This document shows positions 27,553 through 35,962 of a stretch of 64,000 nucleotides of DNA, piece after piece. The notes under the pieces are model-generated. The model was not told the DNA's origin and ran no database searches. It saw only the letters and a list, made by a program, of their open reading frames with translations. Numbering within the stretch: position 1 is the stretch's first letter; every line of letters starts with the position of its first letter. This DNA comes from Bacteroidota bacterium (lineage in GTDB: Bacteria > Bacteroidota > Bacteroidia > Chitinophagales > Chitinophagaceae), in NCBI GenBank assembly GCA_005882315.1, contig VBAR01000001.1, forward strand, positions 1,003,736 through 1,067,735, in the 5' to 3' direction. Made by a program: the position numbers and the translations under genes.

Positions 27553-29649
27553 ATGTATTCAGCCGAAGAAACCCGTTCCCTGCAAAAGCAAACCAAACAA
27601 TTGCTCGACGCAGACAAAAAAAAACCGATTGCAGTAAAAGAACTGGAAACACTGCGCTATGTGCTTCGTTTTCATGAACACAGGTATTATATATTGAACG
27701 ACCCGCTGGTATCCGATTTCGAATACGACCAACTATACAAAGCATTGGAAAAAATTGAGTCGGAAAATCCCAAACTCATTACCAAAAATTCACCCACACA
27801 AAGAGTAGCAAAAGGATTGACAAAAGATTTTCCAACGGTACAACATCTTGTACCTATGCTTTCATTAAATAATTCTTATAACAGCGATGATTTAATTGAT
27901 TTTGACAGAAAGGCAAAAGAGCTAACAGGAAAAAATGTGATTGAATATTGTGTCGAGCCAAAATTTGATGGTGGTAGTATTTCTCTCATTTATGAAAATG
28001 ATCTTCTAGTTCGTGGTGCCACACGAGGTGATGGTGTGCGGGGCGATGAAGTAACAACCAATGTCAAACAAATAAAATCTATTCCGTTATCGGCGAATTT
28101 TTCTGCGTACGGGTTACAGCAAGTGGAAATAAGAGGTGAAGTGCTGATCAATAAAACCAATTTTAAAAAATATAACGAGCAGCTGGTTGAGCAGGGATAT
28201 GCACCGCTTGCAAACCCACGTAATGCCGCAAGTGGTACGCTAAGAATAAAAGATTCTGCAGAAGCGGGCAGAAGAAATCTTGAAGCATTTGTTTATCACA
28301 TTAGTTATTATACATTATCAAAAGGAAAAAAAATCCCTGTTGAGTTAACGCATCATGCTTCATCGATCGATCTGTTATGGAATTTAGGTTTTCGAAGCCC
28401 ACAAAAAGAAAAGAAAGTTTTCAAAGGAATTGAAGGTGTAATAAAATACTGTAATGAGTATGAGATAAAACGTGACGAACTCCCTTATGAAATTGATGGG
28501 ATGGTAATTAAAGTAAATGATCTTGAGTTGCAGGATAAAATGGGAATGACCTCTCATCACCCCCGTTGGGCTATTGCATGTAAATTCAAAGCGAGGCAGG
28601 GAACAAGCAAACTGCTGAATGTAGAATTCCAGGTAGGAAGAACAGGTTCTATTACTCCTGTTGCCAAAATAGAACCTACGCCGATTGGCGGTGTTACTGT
28701 TACATCTATTTCTTTATTCAATGAAGATGTGATCAAAGAAAAAGACTTGATGATTGGTGACACCGTTTTAGTGGAAAGAGCAGGTGATGTAATTCCTTAC
28801 ATTGTTAAATCAATGGCTGAGTTAAGAACGGGCAAAGAAAAGAAAATTCAGTTTCCGAAAACATGCCCTGTATGTAACAGCAAATTATTTAAAGAAGAAG
28901 CGGAAGCGGTATGGCGTTGCGTAAATATTGATTGCCCTGCACAGGTGGCAGAACGTATCATTCATTTTGTAAGTAAAGATGCTATGGATATCCGTGGTTT
29001 TGGCGAAGCCAATGTGCGGAAGTTTTATGAAATGGGTTTATTGAAAGATATACCCGGTATTTATAAACTCGATTTTAAAAAGATCGGTGAACTCGAAGGC
29101 TTCGGTGAAAAATCAATTACTAAACTTAAAGAAGCAATCGAGTCTTCTAAACAACAACCATTACACCGTTTGGTTTTTGCACTGGGTATACGTTTTGTTG
29201 GCGAAACGACTGCAAAGACATTAGCAAGAGCCGTTAATCATTTAACAGATTTTAAAAAATTCTCACTGGAAGATTTGAAAAATCTAGAAGATGTCGGGCC
29301 CAAAGTTGGCGGCAGTATTTATGAATTTTTCAGCAACAAAGAAAACATTCATTTACTTGAAGAGTTGGAAAAAATTGGTTTGCAGCTAAAAAGTGAAAAG
29401 AAAGATTTTACAACAGGCGGTAATCTTGCAGGTCAATCTTTCTTATTTACCGGCACATTACCAACACTAAAAAGAAGTGATGCTGAAGCAATGGTAGAAA
29501 AAAACGGCGGACAGATATTGGGAGGTGTCAGCGCTAAGCTTAACTATCTCGTTGTTGGTGAAGATGCCGGAAGTAAACTGGATAAAGCAAAAAAATTAAA
29601 TACAGTAAAAATTATTTCAGAAAAAGAGTTTCTAAACATGATAAATTAA
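27553..29649 (+). CDS. ligA: NAD-dependent DNA ligase
   Basis: 698 residues, full length for LigA, which seals nicks in replication and repair using NAD+. The N-terminal Ia domain (HEHRYYILNDPLVSDFEYDQLY) binds NMN. The adenylation motif EPKFDGGS has the active-site Lys at about residue 137, followed by RGDGVRGDEVT. An OB fold, a four-Cys zinc finger (CPVCNS ... CVNIDCP, about residues 439-464), helix-hairpin-helix repeats and a C-terminal BRCT domain (SFLFTGTLPTLKRSDAEAMVEKNGG) complete the layout. No catalytic residue appears to be missing. DUF2461 follows with a 6-base gap. Confidence 0.97.
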   Translation: MYSAEETRSLQKQTKQLLDADKKKPIAVKELETLRYVLRFHEHRYYILNDPLVSDFEYDQLYKALEKIESENPKLITKNSPTQRVAKGLTKDFPTVQHLVPMLSLNNSYNSDDLIDFDRKAKELTGKNVIEYCVEPKFDGGSISLIYENDLLVRGATRGDGVRGDEVTTNVKQIKSIPLSANFSAYGLQQVEIRGEVLINKTNFKKYNEQLVEQGYAPLANPRNAASGTLRIKDSAEAGRRNLEAFVYHISYYTLSKGKKIPVELTHHASSIDLLWNLGFRSPQKEKKVFKGIEGVIKYCNEYEIKRDELPYEIDGMVIKVNDLELQDKMGMTSHHPRWAIACKFKARQGTSKLLNVEFQVGRTGSITPVAKIEPTPIGGVTVTSISLFNEDVIKEKDLMIGDTVLVERAGDVIPYIVKSMAELRTGKEKKIQFPKTCPVCNSKLFKEEAEAVWRCVNIDCPAQVAERIIHFVSKDAMDIRGFGEANVRKFYEMGLLKDIPGIYKLDFKKIGELEGFGEKSITKLKEAIESSKQQPLHRLVFALGIRFVGETTAKTLARAVNHLTDFKKFSLEDLKNLEDVGPKVGGSIYEFFSNKENIHLLEELEKIGLQLKSEKKDFTTGGNLAGQSFLFTGTLPTLKRSDAEAMVEKNGGQILGGVSAKLNYLVVGEDAGSKLDKAKKLNTVKIISEKEFLNMIN

Positions 29650-29655
29650 TTGTTC

Positions 29656-30324
29656 ATGATACAATCATCAACACTAAAGTTTTTAAAAGACCTGAAGAAA
29701 AATAACAATAAACCCTGGTTTGATATTAATCGCAAACGTTATGAAGAAGCAAAAGCAGATTTTGCAAATTTTGTACAACAGGTGATCGACGCACATAGTA
29801 AAAAAGATAAAACCATTTCTGTCCTGAAAGCAAAGGATTGTATGTTCCGCATCAATCGTGATGTTCGTTTCAGCAAAGACAAATCACCATATAAAACTAA
29901 TTTCGGCGCCAGCATTAATAAGGGGGGTAAAAAAGCTTTTTCAACCGCAGGCTATTATTTTCATCTCGAGCCGGGACAATGTTTTGTTGGGGGAGGTATT
30001 TATCAACCTATGCCTGATGAACTAAAAAAAGTAAGACAGGAGATCGATTATAATTTTAAAGATTTTAAAAAGATCATTCAATCAAAAAAATTTAAAGCAT
30101 TATACGGCGATCTTACAAAAAGCCCAGAGTATACGTTAAGCCGTGTACCGAAAGGATATGAAGCCGATAATCCTGCTGCGGAATATCTGAAACTGAAAAG
30201 TTATATTGCCTTTGTGAGTTTCAGTGACAAGGATCTTACTTCAAACACTTTAGTAAAAAAAACAGCGGCTGCTTTTGAAACCCTGCAACCGCTGCTCAAT
30301 TTTATAAATGAATCTTTGGGTTAG
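29656..30324 (+). CDS. DUF2461 family protein
   Basis: 222 residues from the ATG at 29656; a TTG two codons upstream is unlikely. The sequence matches the DUF2461 family: LKFLKDLKKNNNKPWFDINRKRYEEAK at the start, then FRINRDVRFSKDKSPYKTNFGASINKGG, and GGYY-type AGYYFHLEPGQCFVGGGIYQP. The function of the family is unknown. It follows ligA by six bases and is probably cotranscribed. The conserved basic RDVRFSKDKSPYK block could bind a phosphate group or nucleic acid (inference). Confidence 0.9.
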   Translation: MIQSSTLKFLKDLKKNNNKPWFDINRKRYEEAKADFANFVQQVIDAHSKKDKTISVLKAKDCMFRINRDVRFSKDKSPYKTNFGASINKGGKKAFSTAGYYFHLEPGQCFVGGGIYQPMPDELKKVRQEIDYNFKDFKKIIQSKKFKALYGDLTKSPEYTLSRVPKGYEADNPAAEYLKLKSYIAFVSFSDKDLTSNTLVKKTAAAFETLQPLLNFINESLG

Positions 30325-30383
30325 CTTGCGAGTCCCGCCCTGAAACTGTTTAACTTTAAATCACTCTTCCGGTGGGACGAAGC
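30324..30383. terminator. Hairpin between convergent DUF2461 and GIY-YIG genes
   Basis: GTCCCGCC pairs with GGTGGGAC (8 bp, one G-U), and the flanking GCTT pairs with AAGC beyond a small internal loop. The element lies between convergent genes and probably terminates one or both transcripts, though a T-run is weak on both sides. It may instead be a dispersed palindromic element. Confidence 0.45.
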
Positions 30384-30391
30384 AAACTCCT

Positions 30392-30730
30392 CTATTTAAA
30401 ATGCTTTTTAATTCTGATCAGCTCTTCTCCTTTATGACCAGCCAGCAGTTCTGTCAAGTCTTTCCATTCTGGATTCATTTTTTCTATTAGGTCAACTTTC
30501 TTTTTTCTTGAACCAGCTTTCATTTGTTTTTCTCTTGCAAAAGCATCGTTGGGCAAAGAAAACACCTCAAAATAAACAAGCTTACTAATATTATATCTTG
30601 ATGTAAAGCTTTTTGTATACATCCCGTTTTTATGTTCAAAAACTCTTTTATACAAATCATCAGTTGCACCACAATACAGCACAGTATTGTGTGTATTTGT
30701 TAAAATATAAAAGTATCCGAGTTGGTGCAT
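30392..30730 (-). CDS. Small GIY-YIG nuclease domain protein
   Basis: 112 residues from the ATG at 30730 (MHQLGYFYILTN); longer starts upstream have no support. The GIY-YIG core is present: GYFYILTN then LYCGATDDLYKRVFEHKNG, with the expected Arg and a later EVFSLPNDAFAREKQMK helix carrying the family's Glu. It matches the short stand-alone URI-type endonuclease family common in Bacteroidota, of unknown cellular role. The second half of the motif reads YCGATDDL where YTGVTNDL is common. It is the last gene before asd on this strand and 89 bases downstream of it. Confidence 0.9.
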   Translation of the reverse strand: MHQLGYFYILTNTHNTVLYCGATDDLYKRVFEHKNGMYTKSFTSRYNISKLVYFEVFSLPNDAFAREKQMKAGSRKKKVDLIEKMNPEWKDLTELLAGHKGEELIRIKKHFK

Positions 30731-30819
30731 AATTAAAGTTAATAAACAACTTAGATACTTTGATTCGAGAGATTGCTTCAAAATTTATTTAGCAGAACTA
30801 AAACAGAAAGCAGCTTTAA

Positions 30820-31812
30820 TCAGCCCAATAAATTTTTCGCAAGAAGATATTCTGCTATCTGTACCGCATTTGTAGCAGCGCCTTTACGAAGATTATCTGA
30901 AACTACCCACATATTTAATGTGTTTGGCTGAGTTTCATCTCTTCTCAATCTTCCAACAAACACTTCATCTCTCTCATGTGCATCCATTGGCATGGGATAT
31001 TCATGGTTCGCTATATCATCCACTACTATTATTCCCGGAGCATTTACCAAATCAGTTCTTAGCTCATTCAAATCAAACTCATTTTCAAATTCCACATTCA
31101 CACTTTCGCTATGTCCACCTATAACCGGTATACGAACTGTAGTTGCAGTAACACGGATAGAATCATCACGCATGATCTTGCAAGTTTCTTTTACCATTTT
31201 CATTTCTTCTTTTGTATAACCGTTCTCAAGGAACACATCGATCTGCGGTATCACATTCAAATCGATCGGGTATTTATATGCTCTTTCACCTGCTACACCG
31301 TTTCTTTCATTCATTAATTGTGTTACTGCTTTTACGCCAGTACCTGTTACACTCTGGTAAGTAGAAACAACAATTCTTTTTGCTTTATATTTTTTATGGA
31401 GCGGATTTAATGCTACCACCATTTGTATTGTTGAACAATTTGGGTTCGCAATGATCTTGTCATTCTTTGTAAGAATATCAGCATTGATCTCTGGAACAAT
31501 CAATGGTTTTGTAGGATCCATTCTCCAGGCACTTGAATTATCAATAACAGTAATACCAGCTTCGGCAAACTTTGGCGCCCATTCTAATGAAGTACCACCG
31601 CCTGCAGAAAAAATTGCAACAGCTGGTTTGGCTGCAATGCCGTCAGTCATACTTACCACTTTATATTTCTTTCCTTTAAATTCCACTTCTTTACCTACGC
31701 TTCTTTCTGATGCAACCGGAATTAATTCCGTGACTGGAAAATTTCTTTCGGCAAGAACCTGTAACATTTTGCTACCAACTAATCCTGTGGCGCCAACTAC
31801 TGCAACTTTCAT
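30820..31812 (-). CDS. asd: Aspartate-semialdehyde dehydrogenase
   Basis: 330 residues. It makes L-aspartate-4-semialdehyde from aspartyl phosphate with NADPH, the branch-point step towards lysine, threonine, methionine and diaminopimelate for the cell wall. GATGLVGSKMLQVL at the N-terminus is the NADP-binding loop. The active-site Cys is in NPNCSTIQM (about residue 126), and the catalytic His is in RIPVIGGHSESV. The C-terminal part has the usual dimerisation and substrate residues. The 5' leader carries a promoter, a leader peptide rich in aspartate-family amino acids and a terminator hairpin (31832-31995). Regulation by transcription attenuation in response to threonine or lysine charging is therefore likely. 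Confidence 0.97.
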   Translation of the reverse strand: MKVAVVGATGLVGSKMLQVLAERNFPVTELIPVASERSVGKEVEFKGKKYKVVSMTDGIAAKPAVAIFSAGGGTSLEWAPKFAEAGITVIDNSSAWRMDPTKPLIVPEINADILTKNDKIIANPNCSTIQMVVALNPLHKKYKAKRIVVSTYQSVTGTGVKAVTQLMNERNGVAGERAYKYPIDLNVIPQIDVFLENGYTKEEMKMVKETCKIMRDDSIRVTATTVRIPVIGGHSESVNVEFENEFDLNELRTDLVNAPGIIVVDDIANHEYPMPMDAHERDEVFVGRLRRDETQPNTLNMWVVSDNLRKGAATNAVQIAEYLLAKNLLG

Positions 31813-31831
31813 TTGATCTTTTGTTTTGTGT

Positions 31832-31866
31832 TTAAAATTAAAAGGCCTTCCAACTCTGGAAGGCCT
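31832..31866 (-). terminator. Attenuator terminator in the asd leader
   Basis: On the minus strand AGGCCTTCC and GGAAGGCCT form a perfect 9-bp stem with a 6-nt loop, followed by TTTTAATTTTA. It ends about 20 nt before the asd start codon, so it would stop transcription before the gene. The 5' arm can instead pair with GGGAGGTTTG (31901-31910) just after the leader-peptide stop, which prevents terminator formation. Confidence 0.8.
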
Positions 31867-31900
31867 GTCAAGCTTTTATATAGTTACATACATAATGCTG

Positions 31901-31922
31901 CAAACCTCCCTTAGGAACGTTT
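31901..31922 (-). promoter_or_regulatory. Antiterminator and pause strands of the asd attenuator
   Basis: Strand 2 is GGGAGGTTTG (31901-31910), directly after the leader stop codon. It can pair with strand 3, CAGGCCTTCC (31858-31867), through 10 pairs with three G-U. It can also pair with strand 1, AAACGTTCC (31914-31922, the last leader codons), with one mismatch. A ribosome paused on strand 1 would free strand 2 to block the terminator; a ribosome at the stop would cover strand 2. Confidence 0.7.
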
Positions 31923-31955
31923 CTTTGTGCATTTTGTATGTTTCGTCATATTCAT
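31911..31955 (-). CDS. Leader peptide of asd (aspartate-family amino acids)
   Basis: A 14-codon frame reads MNMTKHTKCTKKRS and then TAA. Ten of the 14 residues (two Met, one Asn, three Thr, four Lys) are made from aspartate, the pathway that Asd serves. A downstream ATG at codon 3 is an alternative start. The stop codon abuts the antiterminator strand. The promoter's predicted start site is within a few bases of the ATG, so translation may be leaderless. This is the pattern of a regulatory leader peptide; no protein function is expected. Confidence 0.75.
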   Translation of the reverse strand: MNMTKHTKCTKKRS

Positions 31956-31964
31956 TTCGTGAGG

Positions 31965-31995
31965 CAAAAGTATAGGGCGGAAGTTAATGTTCAAA
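31965..31995 (-). promoter_or_regulatory. Bacteroidota promoter of the asd leader
   Basis: On the minus strand TTTG (31992-31995), a 19-nt spacer and TACTTTTG (31965-31972) match TTTG-N19-TAnnTTTG exactly. Transcription should start near 31960, just ahead of the leader-peptide ATG at 31955. A GCAAACGTTAT element lies upstream at 32017-32027. Confidence 0.78.
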
Positions 31996-32056
31996 ATATA
32001 ATCCTGATTTTTTTACGCAAACGTTATCATTTGTAGCTGATTGATTATATTGAAAT

Positions 32057-33766
32057 GTGAAATTTCTGTTTTTCATACTTACATCTGTTTTGTTTTCATC
32101 ATTAACCATTGCCCAAAACCGCTACGATGTAGTTATTGATGAAATAATGGCCGATCAAACGCCGCAAGTAACCTTACCCAATAATGAATGGATCGAATTG
32201 AAAAACACAACCGCCGCTCCAATTAATCTTCAGGGCTGGCGGATTGGCGATGCTACCGGGCAAAGCGGACCTATGCCCAATTTCACATTACAACCGGATA
32301 GTTTTGTAGTAGTATGCACAGGCAGCGCAGTTGCTGCTATGTCTGTATTAGGAACTACTATTTCAGTTACCAATTTTCCATCACTAGATAATGATGGCGA
32401 CCAGTTATTTCTCCGATCTGCTAATGGAAGAACGATTCATGCTGTTTCTTATACTTCCGCATGGTATCAGAATGTAGTGAAAGCTGATGGAGGATGGACA
32501 TTGGAAATGATGGATACAAAGAATCCTTGCACGGAAATAAATAATTGGAAAGCAAGTGTAGATGTAAAAGGTGGCACACCGGGAAAAAAGAATTCGATTG
32601 ATGGAACAAATAATGATACTGAAGCGCCTAAACTAAAAAGAGCATACACAACAGATAACACAACGATCATTTTGGTTTTTGATGAGCCCGTTGATAGTTT
32701 GAAAGGAGCAATCCTTGCCAATTACTCAGTTGATGGCGGATTGTCTTTACTATCAGCAACCACATTAGCTCCGTTGTTTAATACAGTACAGTTAAAAACA
32801 ACTTCTCTGATCGCTGCAAATACCATTTATACTGTTACTGCATCCAATATTACCGATTGCAAAAACAATACGATCGGAAACAGTAATAAAGCAAAGTTTG
32901 GGTTACCGGTTGATGTAGCGGCAGGCGAACTTATCATTAATGAAATCCTGTTTAATCCCCGTAGCAATGCTTATGATTTTGTAGAAGTCTATAACCGCAG
33001 CAATAAAATTTTTGATGCATCAAAAATTTATATCGCTAACCGGAACAGCAGTGGTGTTATCAGTTCTCAAAAATTATTATCTGCTTCGCCGAGTTATATT
33101 TTTCCTGGTGATTATTTTGTAGTCACTGAAGATGCAGATAACCTTGCCTTAAATTATTTAGTTCAGAATCCAGATAAGGTTTTAGTACTTTCCACTTTGC
33201 CTTCATATTCTGATGATGAAGGTGATGTTGTGATTTTAAATTTCCAGGGAAATGTTGTTGATGAGGTAAAATATAAAGATGACTGGCATTTTAAATTGAT
33301 TGATAATGCAGAAGGTGTTTCATTGGAAAGAATAGACCCGGATGCTACCAGCCAGGATGAAAACAACTGGCATAGTGCCGCCTCAACTGCGGGATATGGA
33401 ACTCCTACTTATAAAAACTCCCAATATAAATTAGCGCAGGCTATCAATGCAACAATTGAAGTAACACCAAAAGTTTTTAGCCCGGATAATGATGGCCGTG
33501 ATGATATTGCAACCATACAATATAAAATAGATGAACCGGGCTATATTGCCAATATCACCATCTTTGATGCAGCCGGCAGGCCTGTAAAAAATTTAGTAAG
33601 AAATGGTACACTGGGTTTAACCGGCTACTGGAACTGGGATGGCCTTGATGATAAAGGATTGAAACTGCCAGTTGGTACTTATATTTTATTTACAGAAATA
33701 TTTAACCTGCAAGGCAAAAAACAAAAGTTCAAGAACACTGTTGTGCTCGCAAGAAAACTAAATTAA
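32057..33766 (+). CDS. Secreted lamin-tail-domain protein with C-terminal FlgD/T9SS-like domain
   Basis: 569 residues starting at GTG; an ATG two bases upstream is out of frame and stops at once. The signal peptide ends IAQ. It has two lamin-tail domains, at about residues 23-160 (VVIDEIMADQTPQVTLPNNEWIELKNTTAAPINLQGWRIGD) and about 295-430 (ELIINEILFNPRSNAYDFVEVYNRSNKIFD), with a beta-sandwich between them (APKLKRAYTTDNTTIILVFDEPV). The C-terminus is a FlgD-like Ig domain (FSPDNDGRDDIATIQYKIDEPGYIANITIFDAAGRPVKNL). The protein is exported and probably cell-surface. Its role is unknown; lamin-tail proteins in Bacteroidota are often associated with surface adhesion or nucleases. Confidence 0.85.
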   Translation: MKFLFFILTSVLFSSLTIAQNRYDVVIDEIMADQTPQVTLPNNEWIELKNTTAAPINLQGWRIGDATGQSGPMPNFTLQPDSFVVVCTGSAVAAMSVLGTTISVTNFPSLDNDGDQLFLRSANGRTIHAVSYTSAWYQNVVKADGGWTLEMMDTKNPCTEINNWKASVDVKGGTPGKKNSIDGTNNDTEAPKLKRAYTTDNTTIILVFDEPVDSLKGAILANYSVDGGLSLLSATTLAPLFNTVQLKTTSLIAANTIYTVTASNITDCKNNTIGNSNKAKFGLPVDVAAGELIINEILFNPRSNAYDFVEVYNRSNKIFDASKIYIANRNSSGVISSQKLLSASPSYIFPGDYFVVTEDADNLALNYLVQNPDKVLVLSTLPSYSDDEGDVVILNFQGNVVDEVKYKDDWHFKLIDNAEGVSLERIDPDATSQDENNWHSAASTAGYGTPTYKNSQYKLAQAINATIEVTPKVFSPDNDGRDDIATIQYKIDEPGYIANITIFDAAGRPVKNLVRNGTLGLTGYWNWDGLDDKGLKLPVGTYILFTEIFNLQGKKQKFKNTVVLARKLN

Positions 33767-33876
33767 CCCGATAGCTTACTATAAATATTTTTTTTCAACA
33801 ACAGGGTTTTGATAACTAAATATACTGCATGGAAAGAGTCTTATTTCTTTATCTTTAATAGAGCAGCTAATTTAAT

Positions 33877-34923
33877 ATGAATAAACAGGTAATTAACCAG
33901 GACCAGGTACGCCAGATTTTATTTATCATTATACTGGTAGCACTGGGCCTCTTATTGTTTCTTGAGTTGTTTAATTTTTTGCCGGCTTTGTTAGGAGCCA
34001 TCACTTTATACATCCTCATGCGCCGCTGGATGTTTTATTTGTGTTATGTAAAAAAAATGAAAAAAGCATTGGCAGCAACCCTGCTAATGTTGTTGTCGAT
34101 GGTAGTAATCCTCTTTCCCATTTTTATACTGATCAATATGATGTCATCAAAGGTTACTTACGCCATTGAACACGGGAATGAACTGATAGTAGCATTAAAA
34201 AAAGTAATTGGTGATATTGAAGAGCGGTTTAATATGGACCTGGTGAGTAATGAGAATATAAATAACCTTGGAAAAAGGATCACAAATGGGATACCGCAAC
34301 TATTAAACGCTACGTTCAATACACTAACCACGATCTTCTTTATGTACTTCATGCTTTATTTTATGCTGGTAAATGGTAAAAAGATGGAAATAGCCATTTA
34401 CGAACATACTCCCCTGCATGATGATAATGTACACAAACTTGGGAAAGAAGTAAACAATATGGTAGTATCAAATGCGATCGGCATTCCTTTGATTGCATTA
34501 CTGCAGGGTGTAGTGGCAGTTATTGGTTATTTAATTATAGGTGTGAAGGAACCCTGGTTCTGGTTCGTGGTTACATGTATTACTGCTATGCTGCCTGTAG
34601 TGGGTGCAGCATTAGCGTATGTACCAATTGCTATTATCTTTTTTGCCAATGGAGATACGACGCAAGGAATTGCAATGCTAATTTTTGGGTTTGGCATTAT
34701 TGGGTTAGTTGATAATGTATTTCGTTTTACCCTTGCCAGTAAAATTGGTAATGTACATCCACTCATCACTGTATTCGGTGTTATTGTCGGATTGAAGGTG
34801 TTTGGATTCATTGGTTTGATATTTGGTCCGCTTCTGATCTCACTATTTATATTACTGCTTCGTATTTATTCAAATGAGTTCATTCACAAGCAAAGAGACT
34901 TGACCAAGATCATGGAGAATTAA
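33877..34923 (+). CDS. AI-2E family transporter / permease
   Basis: 348 residues with about eight hydrophobic segments and the characteristic C-terminal pattern of the PerM/AI-2E family (ITAMLPVVGAALAYVPIAIIFF..., FGFGIIGLVDNVFRFTLASKIGNVHPLITVFGVIVGLKVFGFIGLIFGPLLISLF). The family exports or transports small molecules, or acts as an antiporter in some species; the name AI-2E comes from the first member studied. No neighbouring gene shows which substrate is moved. A TATCTTTA element upstream resembles a -7 box. Confidence 0.92.
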   Translation: MNKQVINQDQVRQILFIIILVALGLLLFLELFNFLPALLGAITLYILMRRWMFYLCYVKKMKKALAATLLMLLSMVVILFPIFILINMMSSKVTYAIEHGNELIVALKKVIGDIEERFNMDLVSNENINNLGKRITNGIPQLLNATFNTLTTIFFMYFMLYFMLVNGKKMEIAIYEHTPLHDDNVHKLGKEVNNMVVSNAIGIPLIALLQGVVAVIGYLIIGVKEPWFWFVVTCITAMLPVVGAALAYVPIAIIFFANGDTTQGIAMLIFGFGIIGLVDNVFRFTLASKIGNVHPLITVFGVIVGLKVFGFIGLIFGPLLISLFILLLRIYSNEFIHKQRDLTKIMEN

Positions 34924-35004
34924 ATTGTCAGTACTTTTTAACGGTTTCCACTAATGCCATTCAGGTAATTTTGCGTTTCAAAATGAAAAAACGCTATTTG
35001 ATGC

Positions 35005-35035
35005 TTGTAATTCATGCATTTGAAAAATATTTTTG
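35005..35035 (+). promoter_or_regulatory. Bacteroidota promoter of the L,D-transpeptidase-like gene
   Basis: TTG (35005-35007; CTTG with the base before), a 20-nt spacer and TATTTTTG (35028-35035) fit the Bacteroidota consensus. Start would be near 35041, giving a 68-nt leader that contains a short ATCCGG/CCGGAT hairpin at 35075-35095, just before the ATG at 35109. Confidence 0.55.
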
Positions 35036-35108
35036 CAATAACTCACGTTTAAACAAGAGTATCCAAATCCAAAAATCCGGCATCAATAACCGGATGAACC
35101 GTACCTGA

Positions 35109-35876
35109 ATGAAAAACCGAATATTCAACATATCCGCGGCATGCTTGTCTTTGTCTTTTTTGTTTGTTCCTTATAAGCAAGCAGACAGTTCATCAGACAA
35201 TATCTTAACAGTAAGTAAACCTGTAAACAATCCATCTACTTCAAATCATTCTTTTGTACATGAATCGACTGAAACAATATCAGAAGTTTCAGCAATCTAT
35301 GACAGTATAAAACTTGCAAGATCAGGTTTGAAGAAAGAAGTATTTGAATATGCAGTAAAAGGTTACCTAACGTTATCAGAAGAAAATAAAATTAATCGAA
35401 GTGGCATTATTACTATTTGTGATTTCAGCCAGAGCAGTCGTCGCAAAAGAATGTATGTTGTAGATCTCGCAAACTATAAACTGCTGATGCAAACACATGT
35501 TGCGCATGGCAGAAATTCCGGAAGAGAATATGCGACCCGTTTTTCCAATAAACCTGAATCATTGCAAAGTAGTTTAGGTTTTTATGTCACACGTAGTACT
35601 TATTATGGTGGTTATGGGCTGGCACTTACTATTGATGGCATGGAACCTGGAATAAATGATAAGGCTTTTAGAAGAAAGATCGTGGTACATGGTTCAGCCT
35701 ATGTTGGCAATGATTACCTGCGTTTCAGTAAATATATCGGTCGCAGTTTCGGTTGCCCTGCTGTACCTGCAAAGCAGTCCCGGAAAATAATCAATACAAT
35801 AAAAAATGGAACTTGTTTCTTTATCTACCATCCTACTAAGAAATATATAGAGACATCAAAAATATTAAACGACTAA
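35109..35876 (+). CDS. Murein L,D-transpeptidase catalytic-domain family protein
   Basis: 255 residues. The N-terminus MKNRIFNISAACLSLSFLFVP is a signal peptide or anchor. The catalytic domain matches the Bacteroidota L,D-transpeptidase family: NRSGIITICDFSQSSRRKRMYVVDL, TRFSNKPESLQSSLGFY, then IVVHGSAYVG with the conserved His at about residue 194, and GRSFGCPAVP with the nucleophilic Cys at about residue 216. L,D-transpeptidases cross-link peptidoglycan through diaminopimelate, or attach proteins to it; they use Cys and His. It lies alone between terminator and promoter, so it is a single-gene unit. Confidence 0.9.
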   Translation: MKNRIFNISAACLSLSFLFVPYKQADSSSDNILTVSKPVNNPSTSNHSFVHESTETISEVSAIYDSIKLARSGLKKEVFEYAVKGYLTLSEENKINRSGIITICDFSQSSRRKRMYVVDLANYKLLMQTHVAHGRNSGREYATRFSNKPESLQSSLGFYVTRSTYYGGYGLALTIDGMEPGINDKAFRRKIVVHGSAYVGNDYLRFSKYIGRSFGCPAVPAKQSRKIINTIKNGTCFFIYHPTKKYIETSKILND

Positions 35877-35914
35877 TTGGACACAGGATCACACAAGGAT
35901 GGATGAATACAAAA

Positions 35915-35951
35915 AGCTCAACGTACCCTATGGTTGGGCTTTTTTGTTTTT
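35915..35951 (+). terminator. Intrinsic terminator of the L,D-transpeptidase-like gene
   Basis: AGCTCAAC/GTTGGGCT (8 bp, one G-U) with a 10-nt loop is followed by TTTTTTGTTTTTT. It lies 38 bases after the stop and ends the rightward transcript; the leftward PAP2-like gene ends 12 bases beyond. Confidence 0.85.
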
Positions 35952-35962
35952 TATAACCGTAG

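Noticed and set aside
31813-32056. Lysine riboswitch or T-box in the asd leader
   Set aside because: No lysine riboswitch core or T-box AGGGUGG/UGGNACC motifs; the leader is short and the alternative pairings with a Thr/Lys/Met leader peptide explain it better.
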